Below are positions 31,167-44,000 of a stretch of DNA of 64,000 nt, one piece after another (position 1 is the stretch's first letter; each line of letters starts with the position of its first letter). Source of the DNA: Zychaea mexicana (taxonomy: Eukaryota; Mucoromycota; Mucoromycetes; Mucorales; Lichtheimiaceae); assembly GCF_025766255.1 (NCBI RefSeq), contig NW_026516693.1:62001-126000 (forward strand), written 5' to 3'. The position numbers and the translations under genes were made by a program. A model generated the notes under the pieces. It was not told where the DNA came from and ran no database searches. It worked only from the letters and a program-made list of their open reading frames with translations.

Positions 31167-33701
31167 ATGTCATCGACCACCACCAATTCGTTACAGGTGC
31201 CTGGTATCGAGATTCAACCGCCACCCACATCGACTCGTGATGGTGCTTCTGCCGATCCAAACCTTACAGCGCAGGGTCATCAACAACAGCAACAACAGCA
31301 ACAGCAACAACAACGGGCACCCACTCGAGCACGCACGTTTTCTCTGTCATCACTCGTTGGCAAAACTCGTCGAGCTTACTCAGTGTCATCGGCCTACCCA
31401 CCAAAGATGATTCATCCTTCGCTTGTGCCAGCATCTCTGAAACCAGCCGAAAACACACTGACCGTCGACAATGAGGTCTGGTTCCGTGCAAAGCATGTCA
31501 CGCCCGCTCAACGACGTAACTCGGTCGCAGCTGCTCATCGGAAATACGAAGACTTTCAACAGAAAATGGAAGCAGCGCCAATGTATATTCTCGTCTCGAC
31601 CTATCTTAATTACTTTGTCCTGATTCTGTTGGGTCATTTGCGTGATATTCTTGGTAAAGTTTTTAAGCGAAGTGAATATGCACATTTACGCACAAACCAG
31701 GTAAAAAGAACCCTTATTCTGTTGTATGTTTGGGAATATGCAGATCTGTTAGACATAAAAAAAAGTACTCATTACAATAATGGCATATCTCATATATAAT
31801 AAAGGGATATGCGCCGCTTGTGTCTGATTTCGATTCGTTTTATACCAGACGGATGTACATGCGTATCCGGTAATTATACTTTGCAACAGTGATCTAGAAG
31901 GACGGAACGGACGGATGGACATAAGAAAATAAGTAAATTCATGCCTCCATTATTTTAGTGATTGCTGGAATCGGCCCATTACTGGTGTGCCAACGCGAAT
32001 TACTACTGTACTGGAACGACAGACGGATGATTTCAACAAGACATTTAGGTAAGTAAATAAAGAGGAGGATTGATGCCGACCATTGTATTTAACCCGTCGG
32101 AATTGTACATAGATTGACAGGGAAAAAGATCGATGCCATCAACTTTGCGTCGTACAATTATCTGGGTTTCGCTCAGGCCCAAGGACCGTGTGCCGATGCA
32201 GTGGAGCAAACGGTGCTCGAGTATGGTGTCAGTGGCGGCAGCACCCGTGCAGAATGCGGCAATATGGACATTCATAGAGAAGCAGAACGAAAGGTTGCTA
32301 GGTTCGTGGGCAAGGAGGATGCTGTCATTGTGTCCATGGGTTTTGCTACCAATTCAACCACCATCCCAGCCCTTGTCAGCAAGGTACACACGACCAAAAA
32401 AAAAATCTCATTTCAAATACATATGTAAATTAGAACTTTGCTAAAACTGATGTTATCATATAGGGCTGTTTGATTATTAGTGATGAATTAAATCATAGCT
32501 CAATCATCTTTGGCGCACGTCTTTCCGGAGCTTCGATTCGTGTGTTCAAGCACAACAACATGGGCGATCTGCGAAATCTTTTGCGTGAGGTTATTTCTCA
32601 GGGTCAGCCTCGCACACACCGTCCATGGAAAAAGATCATGGTGATTGTTGAGGGCTTGTACTCGATGGAAGGCTCGGTGGTCAACTTGCCAGAACTGATC
32701 AAGTTGAAGCGCGACTTTAAGGTACTTTTTTTATTAGCAGATTAGTACGGTTGCTACAGAGTACGGTCGGTTAAACGAAACGTTATTTTTGTTATCGGAT
32801 ACAATGATAGTTTTACCTGTATGTGGATGAAGCCCATTCCATCGGTGCATTGGGTGAACACGGTGGCGGCGTTTGCGATTTTTATGGTATTGTTATTGTT
32901 TCAAGGCACCCTTTGTTTACATATAAATTATGTCATGGTGTGGCATTACTGAAAAAAAAAGGACACCCTCTCTTCAAAAATAGGCATCAATCCAAAGCAT
33001 GTCGATATTCTCATGGGAACATTTACAAAATCTTTTGGTGCGGCTGGTGGTTACATTGCCGGTGACAAGGTAATGCACATTGGCAATGACGTAGCTATTG
33101 CGTGTGCTACGTCTATAAAAGATCGGATAGGGTAGTGAATAAGTCCAAGCTAACTATCAAGCATGACTTTTTGTACAAGGCTGTAATTGACCATTTACGG
33201 TTAAAGAATCATTCGTTCTGCTATGCAGAGACGATGACACCGCCTGTGACGCAACAGGTGCTTGCAAGTCTGGGTATTATGAGGTATATAACGGAAAAAG
33301 AGAATGATCGGCATACCTTACATGAATGTTTACTCTATGTTTTCGCGCGAATCTATTAGAGGCGAAGATGGCACCGAAGATGGCCGCTTGCGTATCCGAC
33401 AGCTTGCGGACAACGCACATTACTTTGCAGCCAGACTGAGAGAATTGGGTTTCATTGTCTATGGTGACGAAGGCAGCCCCGTTGTCCCCTTGCTCTTGTT
33501 CAATCCAGCCAAAATTTCAGCGTTTTCGCGCGAGATGCTCAAGCGGGGTGTCGCTATTTGTGTTGTCGGCTACCCCGCAACCCCTATCATCAGCTCACGA
33601 GCTCGCTTCTGCGTCTCTGCAGCACATACAAGAGAAGATCTGGGTAAGGTTTTTGTATATTTTATATGTGTGGGCGAAAGAGAGAGCTTAGTTGACACGT
33701 T

Positions 33702-33740
<39 letters not shown>

Positions 33741-33806
33741 GACCATGCCTTGAAGCTGATCAGCGAGGTGGGAGACCTTCTGATGCTCAAGTTCAAAGCA
33801 CACTAA
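31167..33806 (+). CDS. LCB2: Serine palmitoyltransferase subunit 2 (LCB2), 610 aa, ten exons
   Basis: Exons 31167-31700, 31805-31869, 31959-32048, 32113-32383, 32464-32721, 32811-32886, 32984-33069, 33180-33283, 33360-33643 and 33742-33806 close in phase. With LCB1 the enzyme condenses serine and palmitoyl-CoA to 3-ketosphinganine in the ER, the first step of sphingolipid synthesis. It belongs to the PLP-dependent alpha-oxoamine synthases. Motifs: [51 protein letters not shown] (Asp412 and His415 around the cofactor) and [13 protein letters not shown] with the Schiff-base Lys447. A hydrophobic segment ([18 protein letters not shown]) near residue 140 is the membrane anchor. The N-terminal 60 residues are Ser/Thr-rich with a Gln tract of about 10. 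Length and motifs are normal for fungi, and the catalytic lysine identifies LCB2 rather than LCB1. Confidence 0.96.
33704..33736. repeat. (TA)n microsatellite in the last LCB2 intron
   Basis: About 15 TA units inside intron 33644-33741. Confidence 0.9.
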
Positions 33807-35580
33807 GAAGAAGCAGTCAAGGACAAGGTCCCATTCACAATAATAATCTCTATCTGTTGCTATCTCTCTGACTTGTAATACACACACACACACTATTCTA
33901 ATTACTACTACCTACCATCGTTCGTTATTACCCTTCCCCCCTCACGTCAAATCATCGTTCCTCTATCTTCTATATCTTTGTTATTCTGTTTTTTTTTATT
34001 ATTGTATATACGACCTCTACACTATAGAAGTTTACAATCCAAGTATAATCCCCGTCATTGTATCTTTCTTTCTTTCTTTCTTTCTTACCCAAAAAGATCC
34101 GCATTAAAAACTTTTTCTGCCTGTTGCTGCAAGAATGGCCTGATCCTGACAAGATGTGCAACCTACGTGTCTCGCCCTCCCCTCCCCCCAAGAAAGTATG
34201 GCCTTTGGGCTGCAGCATAACCAATTATCTCTCGGCTCTTTCGCGCGCGAAGGCTGATTAATGTCAGAGCCAGAAAACCCTGATGCTGATAGTGGGTCGG
34301 GGGGGGAGGAATAACCATTGGCAGAGACCAACAGCTCACATGCAATCAATAATGCCATGCATGGCTTAAAGCCCTTGTATGGCAATCGCTCCCAAAGATT
34401 TGCTTACCATTCGCTCGAATCCCCCCCCTTTAGCTCCGTTTCCCTTCTTCCCTTTCCGACCGGATGCACCACACAACGCTTTGATATGTAAAGTTTCTGT
34501 GAGGACTACTGACCACCCACCACCATTTGGGAATCATCGATGGAGAATGAGGAGGTTCGGGGGGTCGTGTCTTATTGCACGAGCGATCGTTACACACACA
34601 CTTGGTCAAACCGTAAATAGACTTTCGCGCGATTGAAGGTAGGCGTGGCACAGAGTCCGTTTGATTCGGGTTGCTCACCGTGGCAACCGCTTTCCATGTT
34701 TCCCTTCTTCTCCTCCATCCTTGTTGCCCCCCTTCCCACCCCCCACCCCCCGCCGGCAACCCCCAACATAAATCTAATAGTCATCAATTTCTCTAAGCCA
34801 GACAGATATCCCCCCCAGATAAAGAAACGTTACTACAGCAACCTCTCTCTCGCGCGCGCTTTACCATCTGTTAATATGACAACTCTTCTTCACTACTTCA
34901 AAACCTCATCATCAACCATCAGCATCGCCATCGTGGATCGTTCTACAAGCTTGGATACGTCCGAAAACCGATGATTCACCATGGTTTGAGGAATGTCTAC
35001 CCACCCTCCCCTCCCCCCCCCCCCCCAAAAGAACGTCTCTCCCCGCTACTGGATCGGATGTCATTGTTACACCAAGCATTAAATGCTCGGCCGTGATTTC
35101 GCGCGATGGGACTTGGACCTAACGGACAGACTGAAGAACTTGACGGCACTCGCGCGCTCGCTCTTGGAGAATCCGGTAGTGTGGAACTCCTGCAGATCGT
35201 GCGCGCGGCGCCTCTTAAAACTTATTAAGGGCTTCAAACGTGTTGGTGTCTCTTTTTCCTTCCTTTTATAATAATCTTCTCTTGTTGTTTATGAATGCTG
35301 GTGCTATCTTTTTCCGTTCATTATTATCATCATCCCAATTGACGTACCAAGCATTTCTCTGCTAACCGACACAGCCTCAATTCCTCTTCTTCGCCCCATG
35401 TCGTTATTTGTCGCCCTCGTTCTTTTGAAATAAATCTTTCGTTCCGCTTTCTTTAAATAAAAAGCCCTTCTCCTCTTTACGCTTTTTCTTTCTTTTTTAA
35501 CCATCCTACCCTCTCTCTCTCTCTCTCTCTTTCGAACACGTAGACCTATATCACAGTATCTCTATACATATACCTCAGCC
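33807..35580. other. Intergenic region between LCB2 and the RING gene
   Basis: About 1.8 kb without a supportable gene. It holds poly-C runs (near 34735-34755 and a run of about 15 C at 35013-35027), several gcgcgc tracts, a (TTTC)n tract at 34068-34086 and a (CT)n tract at 35512-35531, about 50 bp before the next start codon. Confidence 0.5.
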
Positions 35581-37090
35581 ATGATGACTGATCCGCTTAC
35601 AAATACAGAATACCACCGCCCTCCGCGGATATATCGTCAACAACGTGTTGTCACTGGCGGCAATGATACTAGACTCGCTGCATTCCATCGACCCCCATCA
35701 GCCTTATATAGCACCACCACCAATAGCAACAAGCGTCAACGCAAGGCATCTGAAGGCGAGCTACGGAAGCGCATTCGTGAGATCTATCAAGATGTAAACC
35801 TTGATAGTAAAGAAAAGGCGAAGCAAATCCAGGTACATTACATACAACGTAAACAAGCCATATCTTTTCCACTAACTGGCTCTCTTTCTGTTTACTTACT
35901 GGACATCTAGCATCTCATGTGCCAACCGACAACGCCTACAGCCACATCATCGATCGAAACCAAACTAATAGAACCAGAAGATGTCTATGCTAAAACATAT
36001 CAGGTACAGTTGAAAGTCGCGGGGGATACGCTACTTAGCCATGCCCTGTAATACTAACTCGGCTGCCTACTCTTATTCAAACAAAAGGATGAACATAGAG
36101 ACATACTTGGATGTCCACATTACCAACGCAAGGTCAAGATCCAAGCCAATTGCTGTGGCAAGATCTTTCCATGTCGGATATGTCATGACGAAGCGAGTGA
36201 CCATCCAATCATGCGGTAAGGCAAACATTCACTTTGCCTCACTTCAACTGAATCTATATAAAAACACAAAAGAAAGCTTACGCAAGGTGGTAGTAGTCAA
36301 GAGACAAAAAACATGGTGTGCATGCTTTGTAAAACGCTGCAGCCGGCCGGTCCAACTTGCAATCACTGCGGTGAACAGGCAGCGCAATACTATTGCGACA
36401 CATGCAAGCTTTGGGACGACAATCCATCGAATTCTACGTATCATTGTGATGCATGTGGCATTTGCCGCAATGGCCCCAGAGACAACTTTTTCCACTGTCC
36501 CACATGTAACGTGTGCATGACCATCTCGATGAAAGACAACCACAAATGTATTGAACGCAGTCTGGAAAGTGATTGTCCCATTTGCGGCGAATATATGTTT
36601 ACGAGTCGTACCACAGTGACGTTCATGGTATGTTGTTGCTTAGAAAAAAAAAAAAGAGAGAGAGGATTGTCACAAGGTTGATTTAGGCTAATCCACTTCG
36701 CAACTGTCTTAGCCTTGCGGTCACTGTATCCACAAGCCATGTTATACTGCGTACAGTCAAACCTCTTATCAATGCCCCACATGTTTGAAATCCATGACCG
36801 ATATGTCTGACTATTTCGCCTTTCTGGACCGTGAGCTTGCCCAACAATCCATGCCTAACGAATACAAGCATTACGTCTCTCATATCTTTTGCAATGACTG
36901 TGAAAAACGGTCTGACGCTCCCCATCACTTTTTTTATCACAAGTGTTGTCATTGCAAGAGCTACAATACGACTGTGCTCAAAACAACTGACCAACATGAT
37001 TTAATTAGTAGCAGTAGTAGCGCTACTTCTTCCTCTTCCACTACCGTTGCTACTATTACTACCTCTTCCTCTTCCACTACTCTTGCTTGA
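35581..37090 (+). CDS. CHY/CTCHY/RING-finger E3 ubiquitin ligase (RCHY1/PIRH2-like), 401 aa
   Basis: Exons 35581-35832, 35911-36003, 36088-36215, 36273-36627 and 36713-37090 join in phase. The order is that of the PIRH2 family. After a disordered head of about 115 residues comes a CHY zinc finger (GCPHYQRKVKIQANCCGK, then CRICHDEASDH). Next is a CTCHY finger (CNHCGEQAAQYYCDTC to HCPTCNVCM), then a RING finger (CPICGEYMF to PCGHCIHKPCY to CPTC, about residues 258-303). Last is a zinc-ribbon tail (FCNDCEKRSD to YHKCCHCKSY) and a Ser/Thr-rich end. RING proteins of this type transfer ubiquitin from an E2; mammalian PIRH2 targets p53, but fungal substrates are unknown. Exon 4 starts with the KLTQGG loop, chosen because it alone keeps the zinc-ligand frame. 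Confidence 0.92.
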
Positions 37091-37441
37091 TTTCTCTAGT
37101 CCTTCTATACACCTCTCTACTTTTCTCTCTCTATGTGTACATGCTTCTCCGTTCCTTTGCTTTCTTTTTTTCTTTGCTTTTTTTTCCCTTTGGTTTCTTT
37201 CCCCAACTATCACCACCGCCATAATGTTTCCTCCCTACGAAAACTCACATATAACCACACTAAGTTTTTTTTTCAATGCCCTTGTTTCTTTTCTTTTCTA
37301 TAATCATTCATGTACTATATTTTCCACCCTTGTTTTTATATAGAACAAAAAACTTTGCTTTCTTTTCTTTTCGTGCATTCATAATAACAATTCGCACTTT
37401 TTCTCGATCAATTATGTTGTCTTTTTGGTAAATATCAGCAT

Positions 37442-38235
37442 TTATAGCTGTTTCCTCAGGTCATTGGATGCAACTGATTCTTGAATGACGCGTCGTATCT
37501 TTGGTAAAATCACAAATTGACCTAGCAATAACACTACTGCTACAGCTGCCGCAATCTTGTATACTTGGTAAAACAAGAATCCTAGGTACAGATTCTCCAA
37601 CACTACTTGTGCGAATTTTTTAACTTCGATTAAAAAAAATCGTTTTCCCTAACTTTACTTATCATAATAAGGAGAAACTTACCAATATCATACGTAATTG
37701 ACGCCAAATCCATGCCAGGTACATTCGACACACCTGCATAGTCTCCTTCGACCAACAGGAGCCTTTTGTTCCTGTTGCTGCCACTGTTATCCTGACAGGC
37801 TCGATATAACTTTAAATAAAAATCCGTAGGCGACTATTTCGATTTATGGATTTAGCCTTTGAGGAGAAAAAGGAAAAGTGTCTTTTTGCTACTTTTTTTA
37901 CAAAAAAAAAAGGGCTTTACCGTAGCCGGATAGGAGATGCGTAATTCATAACTTGAGTCGATTTGCAATTCGTCAAGGGAATACCAATGCTGAGTATTTT
38001 CTGTTGTGGTCGGTGCTACAGCGTTGCGAGGTACAATGACGCGTTGAACTGTACTGTAAGGTGGCTTTAATACTTGGACATTGTGATAATGCTCATCATG
38101 AACGCAATCGAGCTTCGCACTGTCTAATTCTTTTGCGCGGAAAATGAGCTTTTCAGTGTTGCCCTGGACTACTACGAGTGCTATACTACATAGTAGCAAC
38201 AATAACAGCGTGGTATGTGCAGTCAATAACCGCAT
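37442..38235 (-). CDS. Small secretory-pathway type I membrane protein, unknown function, 215 aa
   Basis: Exons 37921-38235, 37683-37833 and 37442-37623 (minus strand) join in phase. The N-terminus MRLLTAHTTLLLLLLCSIAL is a clear signal peptide. A lumenal region follows with YHNVQVLKPPYSTVQRVIV, a DELQIDSSYELRISYPAT strand and SPTDFYLKLYRAC. Near residue 175 there is one membrane segment (KIAAAVAVVLLLGQFVILPK), then a short basic cytosolic tail. The architecture (signal peptide, beta-rich lumenal part, C-terminal anchor) suggests an ER or Golgi accessory protein. I could not assign a family. It is convergent with the RING gene, 350 bp between stops. Start: an in-frame ATG further upstream (38412) would hide the signal peptide and is less likely. 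Confidence 0.75.
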
Positions 38236-38775
38236 ATTATGAAAGCTTTGTCTAGTGGTATCAGAAAATAAAAATATATATAAGGTATAGCAAAGAAGTA
38301 CTTGGTAGTGCAAAAGACCAACGACTTTTTGTGTCACCGTTTTTTTAATCATAAATGCTAGTGATAATAGAGCCCTGTGCCCTTGATGACCTTCTTTACA
38401 CCATCGAAACATAGCGCTTTTGTCGTTTGCGGTAATGGAGTCGACACATCTCTCGTTCGGCTTTGCTGAGAATTGCTTTTAAATGTTCATACACCAGATA
38501 CGTAAACACACCGCATGAAGGATCATTCAGTAGACAAAATAATATTTCTTTTGAGTGGGGTCAGACTTTACAGGAAAGAGAAGGACAATTTCTATGGCTA
38601 GGAGCTTGTTGATGGTTGATTGGTTGACGGTGTTGTTGTGGTAATGGTACTAGTGGTGGTTAATGGGTGATGCTTTTTATATATATTCACAAAGGAGACA
38701 AAAGAGACAAGAGTTTAAAAGCGTGTATGTTCGGTATTGTCGCACGTCGAAAAAGAAAATGTGTTGTATACCACA
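38236..38775. other. Intergenic, with one coding-like minus-strand stretch
   Basis: Between two minus-strand genes. About 50 codons at 38565-38411 on the minus strand read LNDPSCGVFTYLVYEHLKAI, then LSKAEREMCRLHYRKRQKRY before a stop. It has protein-like composition but no ATG or obvious acceptor partner. It may be a missed exon or chance. Confidence 0.25.
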
Positions 38776-39041
38776 TTATTTCTTCATTTTCGTTTCGTTG
38801 AATAAGACGTGTTGCTTAACTAGAGACATATGGAAGAAAGATACGGTCAAGAAGACTGTCAACAACCTACTGTATCTGACGCCATGTCCAAAAAGAAAAT
38901 GAAAAACTTACCAACGGGATCGAACTTCATCATTGAAAGCTTGGGACTAATTCTCGGCCGGCTCTTAATGTAGTTATAGCCAGTGCCTGCAGTTGAAAGC
39001 AGCTTGACGAGAATGACTCTTGCTTTTGCTTTCTTGGCCAT
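38776..39041 (-). CDS. Mitochondrial large-subunit ribosomal protein bL33m, 57 aa
   Basis: Exons 38912-39041 and 38776-38819 (minus strand) join in phase to 57 residues. MAKKAKARVILVKLLSTAGT, then GYNYIKSRPRISPKLSMMKF and DPV-VKQHVLFNETK. This is the complete bL33 fold: VKLLSTAGTGYxY and the closing KYDPVVxxHVLFxE-type strand are the family signature. The length equals that of bacterial L33, so no long presequence is added. The basic N-terminus probably suffices for import, as in other fungal homologues. The second exon is only 44 nt and lacks any long open frame of its own. It is transcribed away from the eS8 gene. Confidence 0.93.
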
Positions 39042-39231
39042 TATGATTTATATATTCGTAGGTTTAAAAAAAAAAAAGGGAAAAATATATCTTATGTTGT
39101 TTACGCCTACTAGCCTATGATCGGGTCGGATACTAAAAATTGAGGGGCTAGCTGGGCTTTTTTTGCTCGCAAAGCAACGAGTCAACTTGTCGAGTCTGAA
39201 AGCCTAGGAACCCCCTCTTTCAAAAAGCAAT
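39042..39231. promoter_or_regulatory. Bidirectional promoter between bL33m and eS8 genes
   Basis: Only 190 bp separate the two start codons, which point away from each other. The region must contain both 5' leaders and promoter elements. An A-tract (39064-39081) lies on the bL33m side. I could not assign a specific transcription-factor site. Confidence 0.6.
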
Positions 39232-40405
39232 ATGGGTAAGTGAAAATTCAAAAAAAATCTAAAGAATAGATACATGGATAAATCCATCCATCCATCCATC
39301 CATCCATCAAACTAACATCTGGATCCATTTGTAATTCAAAAGGTATCAGCCGTGATTCGAGGCACAAGCATTCGTAAGTTCATACCCTTTTCGATTATAG
39401 CAGAAAATAATGTCATATGTTGCCATGCATATGATTCTCACATTGTAACAAATTGTTTAATGATTTAATCGTTTTGAATTTTTTCATTTTCTACAGTGCC
39501 ACCGGTGCTAGACGTGCACACTACCGCAAGAAGAGAAAGTAAGATACTCGCCACCATCAACCTCCATTACATTGCCAACATTTCAATCCACTTGCATTAC
39601 GAGACAAACACGAAAACCCAAGATCAAAGCACAGTATCAATAATGCTTTTTTTGACTCATCGTGTGTTTCTTATGATAATTCAGGTTCGAGTTGGGCCGC
39701 CCTGCTGCCAACACCAAGCTTGGTGCTAAGCGTATCCACACCGTCCGCACGCGTGGTGGTAACACCAAGTACCGAGCTCTGCGCTTGGAAGCCGGCAACT
39801 TCTCGTGGGCCTCGGAAGGTCAAGCCCGCAAGACCCGTGCCTTGACTGTCGTCTACAACGCTTCCAACAACGAACTTGTCCGTACCAACACCTTGGTCAA
39901 GGGTGCCATCATCCAGGTCGATGCCACACCTTTCCGTCAGTGGTACGAAGGCTTCTACGGTCTTCCCTTGGGCAAGAAGAAGTTGACCGAGGCTAAGGCT
40001 GCCGAATTCGACGCTGCTGTCAACGCCAAGTCTGAGCAGCGCAAGAAGAAGTGGGAAGAGCGCAAGTCCAACGCTGCCATCGACCCTCTTTTGGATGACC
40101 AGTTCGCTGCTGGCCGTCTTTATGGTACATTTTGGGAGGAAAGGGGAAGGGGTAAAAAGATACATACAGGGAGATATGATGGTTAATTTTATATTTCTTT
40201 CATCATAGCTCGCATTGCTTCGCGTCCTGGTCAGTCTGGCCGTTGCGACGGTTACATTCTTGAGGGCAAGGAACTTGAATTCTACCTCAAGAAGATCAAG
40301 GTAAGAATTAGAAAACTACAAAAGGATCCATTTTTTTCGTTATCTCCAATGGCTTTTACTTACTCGTACCTCTCCACTTTACACTTTCTCTAGTCCCGCA
40401 AGTAA
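39232..40405 (+). CDS. RPS8: 40S ribosomal protein eS8, 206 aa, six exons
   Basis: Exons 39232-39235, 39343-39373, 39497-39538, 39685-40124, 40209-40300 and 40394-40405 join in phase. The first exon is 4 nt (ATGG) and the last codes only SRK plus stop. The spliced protein starts [20 protein letters not shown] and continues [58 protein letters not shown] and [20 protein letters not shown], all eS8 hallmarks. It binds 18S rRNA in the small cytosolic subunit. Codon use in the main exon is strongly biased to C-ending codons, as usual for highly expressed genes. A run of ATCC repeats (39281-39308) lies in intron 1. Confidence 0.97.
39281..39308. repeat. (ATCC)n microsatellite in eS8 intron 1
   Basis: Six to seven tetranucleotide units inside intron 39236-39342. 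Confidence 0.9.
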
Positions 40406-41004
40406 ACTTTTTCTTTGCTTCATTTTCTTGCAATAAAAAATTTCGCACAAAACTAAAAATAATAATTGTACATAATTGAACTTTTATGGTATCATCTATG
40501 TTGGGATCGAGTTGTTCTTCTTTTGGATAAGGTGCTGGCTACATGTGCGGGCTGTGCGTTTACAAATGTGTAAAGTGCTTTCGAGATACCTCGGTGATGC
40601 ATACGCTGCTGCCTGTTTAATGAGTCGCACGGGCAAATCCAGCTGTCAAACGTGTACATAATTTACTTGGTTTCAAGCTGCTAATGGGTCGTATCAAAGC
40701 ACAATATCCATAACATTGATAAAGCAGTAAATTGATTTTCGTCAATACTGTAGCTGTTGGTACAACTTGCCCTGTCTCTATTACGGTATTACATCAGTTT
40801 CACTCATATCGCTGCTTGTTTCAATGAATTGGTCCTCATAATAAAATCGCTTTTAACAAAAAAGTTGGATCCATGGTTATTGACAGTAACAATGGAAACA
40901 GATGTAAACGTCACCAAGGAAACATAGTTTTCAAAATCGTATATTTCAATATAATACACAGTAGGGTTATCTTCCATTTTGCTAAAGTTTAGTTAGGTAT
41001 TTAA
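40406..41004. other. 3' intergenic region between convergent genes
   Basis: About 600 bp between the stops of eS8 (plus) and the OCRL-like gene (minus). No gene is seen; it must hold both polyadenylation regions (aataaaaaa at 40431 on the plus strand). Confidence 0.5.
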
Positions 41005-44000
41005 TTAGTTCGTGTATTCGTTCAAAAGGCTCAAGACAAATTTCGCACGTTTCTGTCTGGCCAAGGGCGGGTTCTGTTCTTTGTATTCTGGCGCCGGTCG
41101 TAGCATGACTGTAAAGATCTCGGCTGGATTACATGATACAGAAAAAACATACGTTGCCGTGTGAGAAGATTGAAAGTTATGTATCTACAATCTCAAGTCA
41201 GTGGGGGGTTTGAGTGCTTACCAATACGGGTCAGACGTGCGTCTCGATACGATTCGGGTGCGTATTTGATTGCATCTTTCAAGAAGCTGGTTATATAGAG
41301 TAATACATTGAGATGGATATGGGGCATTTCGCTCTTGAACTACAAGTTAAGATTTTGTGAGCTCTAGTCTTTGATCACAAGATGATTTACCTTTCTTTAT
41401 TTACATACCTGGTTCATGGCTTCTTCAGAATCAGCCGCTAGCAATGCTTGCTTATACATGGATGTAGGAATGACGGGCTCAGGCAAACATTCGAGGAATG
41501 CAACAAGAATATCAATCATTGAATTGGCTCCCACAGTGTCGTTAACATCATCCTTTGCCTCGGTATTGTCTTTTTCGTTGTCCACTGCAGTATCATTGCT
41601 GCTACTATCATCATCATCATCATCATAATCGTTGTCATTCTCAGCACCTTTAGATTTGTGCTGCTTTCGTTTGCCACTTAGCAAAACATTAGAATCGAAT
41701 TGTTCGCCAGTATCAAGGCTCCGTCGCACATACTCGGAAATGACACGATCACCGTGATCCAAGAATAAATGGTCCTATAATTGCGGGAAGCGGGGTGAAA
41801 AGAGGAGTAAGATCCACATGTAGTGAGTGAGTGAGTGCAACTGGCTAACCAAGCAAATCGAACCAAGCAAACGGCAGCAAACCCCCCATTATTGACACAC
41901 AAACGGCTAATCACGATTAGGCTTCTTACCAGACACAACATGTTCTTGTTCCACAAGAAATTCAAAACTCTCCAAAGCTCTTTTGGTAAGGTAGCTTGCT
42001 GTTGGAGACGCGATTCATTATTCGGGGTACTATCAGATGACTTGCCGGTATTGTTCTTGGCAGACGAGGATGAAGCAGCGTGCCGGAGACTTTTTCTTGA
42101 CTTTTTTTTGTCCGATGCCACGGCGACTTCGCTCACGGGCAAAGACATCAATGCCAGACGCTCAAGATTCACACCAAAGCACGTTGGTTGATAGTGTCCA
42201 GTAACGACGATGAAAAAGTCCTTGCCATTCTCCAGCCGCAAGACCAAAATGTTGTCAATTTCCTCCTTGGCTTCATTAAAAGGCGAAGAGATGGTGGGAT
42301 CGATGAGTATCTCAAAGTGGATCACCACCTTTTCACCAGGACCGAGGATGCCTGAGATAGGGTGGACGCGAAGCCAAGTAGGACAAATTTCATTTTCATC
42401 CATCTTTGGGATGAATCGGAAAGGTGCCAGCACCTGTCCCGTGTTCTCGAGAATAAGCGTTCGCTCCTTGTACTCCATGAAATGAACATCTCCGAATTCA
42501 ACAAACGAGGACGATATCTGTCCCTTGGTGATGTTCTCTTGGGTTTCTGTCAATTGCCGAACAAGTGCGCTTCGTGTTTCTGCTTGTTTTTTGCTGTCAA
42601 TTTTTCGAATCTACATTATCATAACAGAGAACGAGCATTTGTCTATATTTAGCAAGGATATTCCCCACCCCCACTTTAAGAAAAGAAAATTTTGTGCGCA
42701 TTACCTTTGTTTCCATGAGAGCGTAGACAGGCTTGTGATCACTAAGCATCATGTCCATGCAGTTTTGGTACTTGACCAACTTGAGCGGAGCCTCGTGCTT
42801 GTCATCTTCCGCTTCTGTGATACGAGCACGCTCTTTCTTCCACAGAATGCGATCTGTCCAGGAAGGAGCCCGTCTCTTTGCACTAAACCAAGACAAGCAT
42901 TAACGACGTTTTACAGAAAATATAAAAGAGGAAAATTGTAACCAAAGTTACCTAGAATCATACTGGTTTGAACCAGCATCATATTTGTAAGTAGGCATGA
43001 AATTGATTGCTCCTTCTCCAAACATTGAGAAAGCGCGCCCCGCTCTTCGTTCGATAGTAAGCTAAATTTTGTTGTTATTGATGGATGTTGTTAAACACAT
43101 GTGGTTGAACTACTTCATTTCTCTACTTGAGAAATACCTAATCCTCTACCTCCACTGCTCTCAAATGTTCCCCCCCCCCTCTTCCCCTAAAAAAAAGAAA
43201 AAGGCTTACTTGATCATAGTCCACTAAGAAACCTAGCTGATTTTGGCGCAGGTGAGATTTGATCTCGGGCTCTGTCAAGTTGATACGATAATTCAAGTCG
43301 CCCAGCCAAATCAGGTAGCTATGTATGACCACAATCTGCGAGTTACTACGAGTAGGGATGTGTTGAGGAAGCCATGATTGAAAGATTCTTACTCTGAATG
43401 AAAAACGGACGCCGTCTGTGACCAGTCGCGGAGAGTGCCTTCGTTCTCAACAAAAGTTACACCTTCGTCTCCACCATCGTTCCATGAATAAGTTACATAG
43501 CTTGTCAATGCGTCTGGGCGGTGCGGGAAGGTCAATCTTTTGCATATCTCGCCAAAGTCCTGGTTTCGTCGGTCCACTTGGTCGGTAAATGCAGCCAAAT
43601 GACATCCCATGAAACACAGATAACTATCATGGAATCGTAGTCGCACGCCAACGCCTCCTTTATTTCCCTACGAAAAGTTTCGGTTTTTTTAAAGCTGTTG
43701 GTTTCCTTTCTTCACCTTGATACAGGTTCTGAGGAAATACTATCAATTAATATATTACCATCATATTCATTATACCAACGCCAACATAGTTTGCTTCGAC
43801 ATCGGATATGAATTGCTCGTGCTGCTTTTTTGCAATCACTATAATAAGAATGGTGACAAGTTGTTGCGTAGCAACCTAAAGCCGATGAATAGTATTAGTC
43901 TTGACATGCTCGTTTTTCCCTTCCCACATTGTCTTTGTTTGTATAACGTACCTTGTAATAATCGTTTGCTTTTGGGCCCAAGGCATCAAAGATTGCATTT

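Noticed and set aside
31072..31410. Overlapping plus-strand ORFs at the LCB2 start
   Set aside because: Out-of-frame translations of the Gln/Ser-rich first exon and its CT-rich leader.
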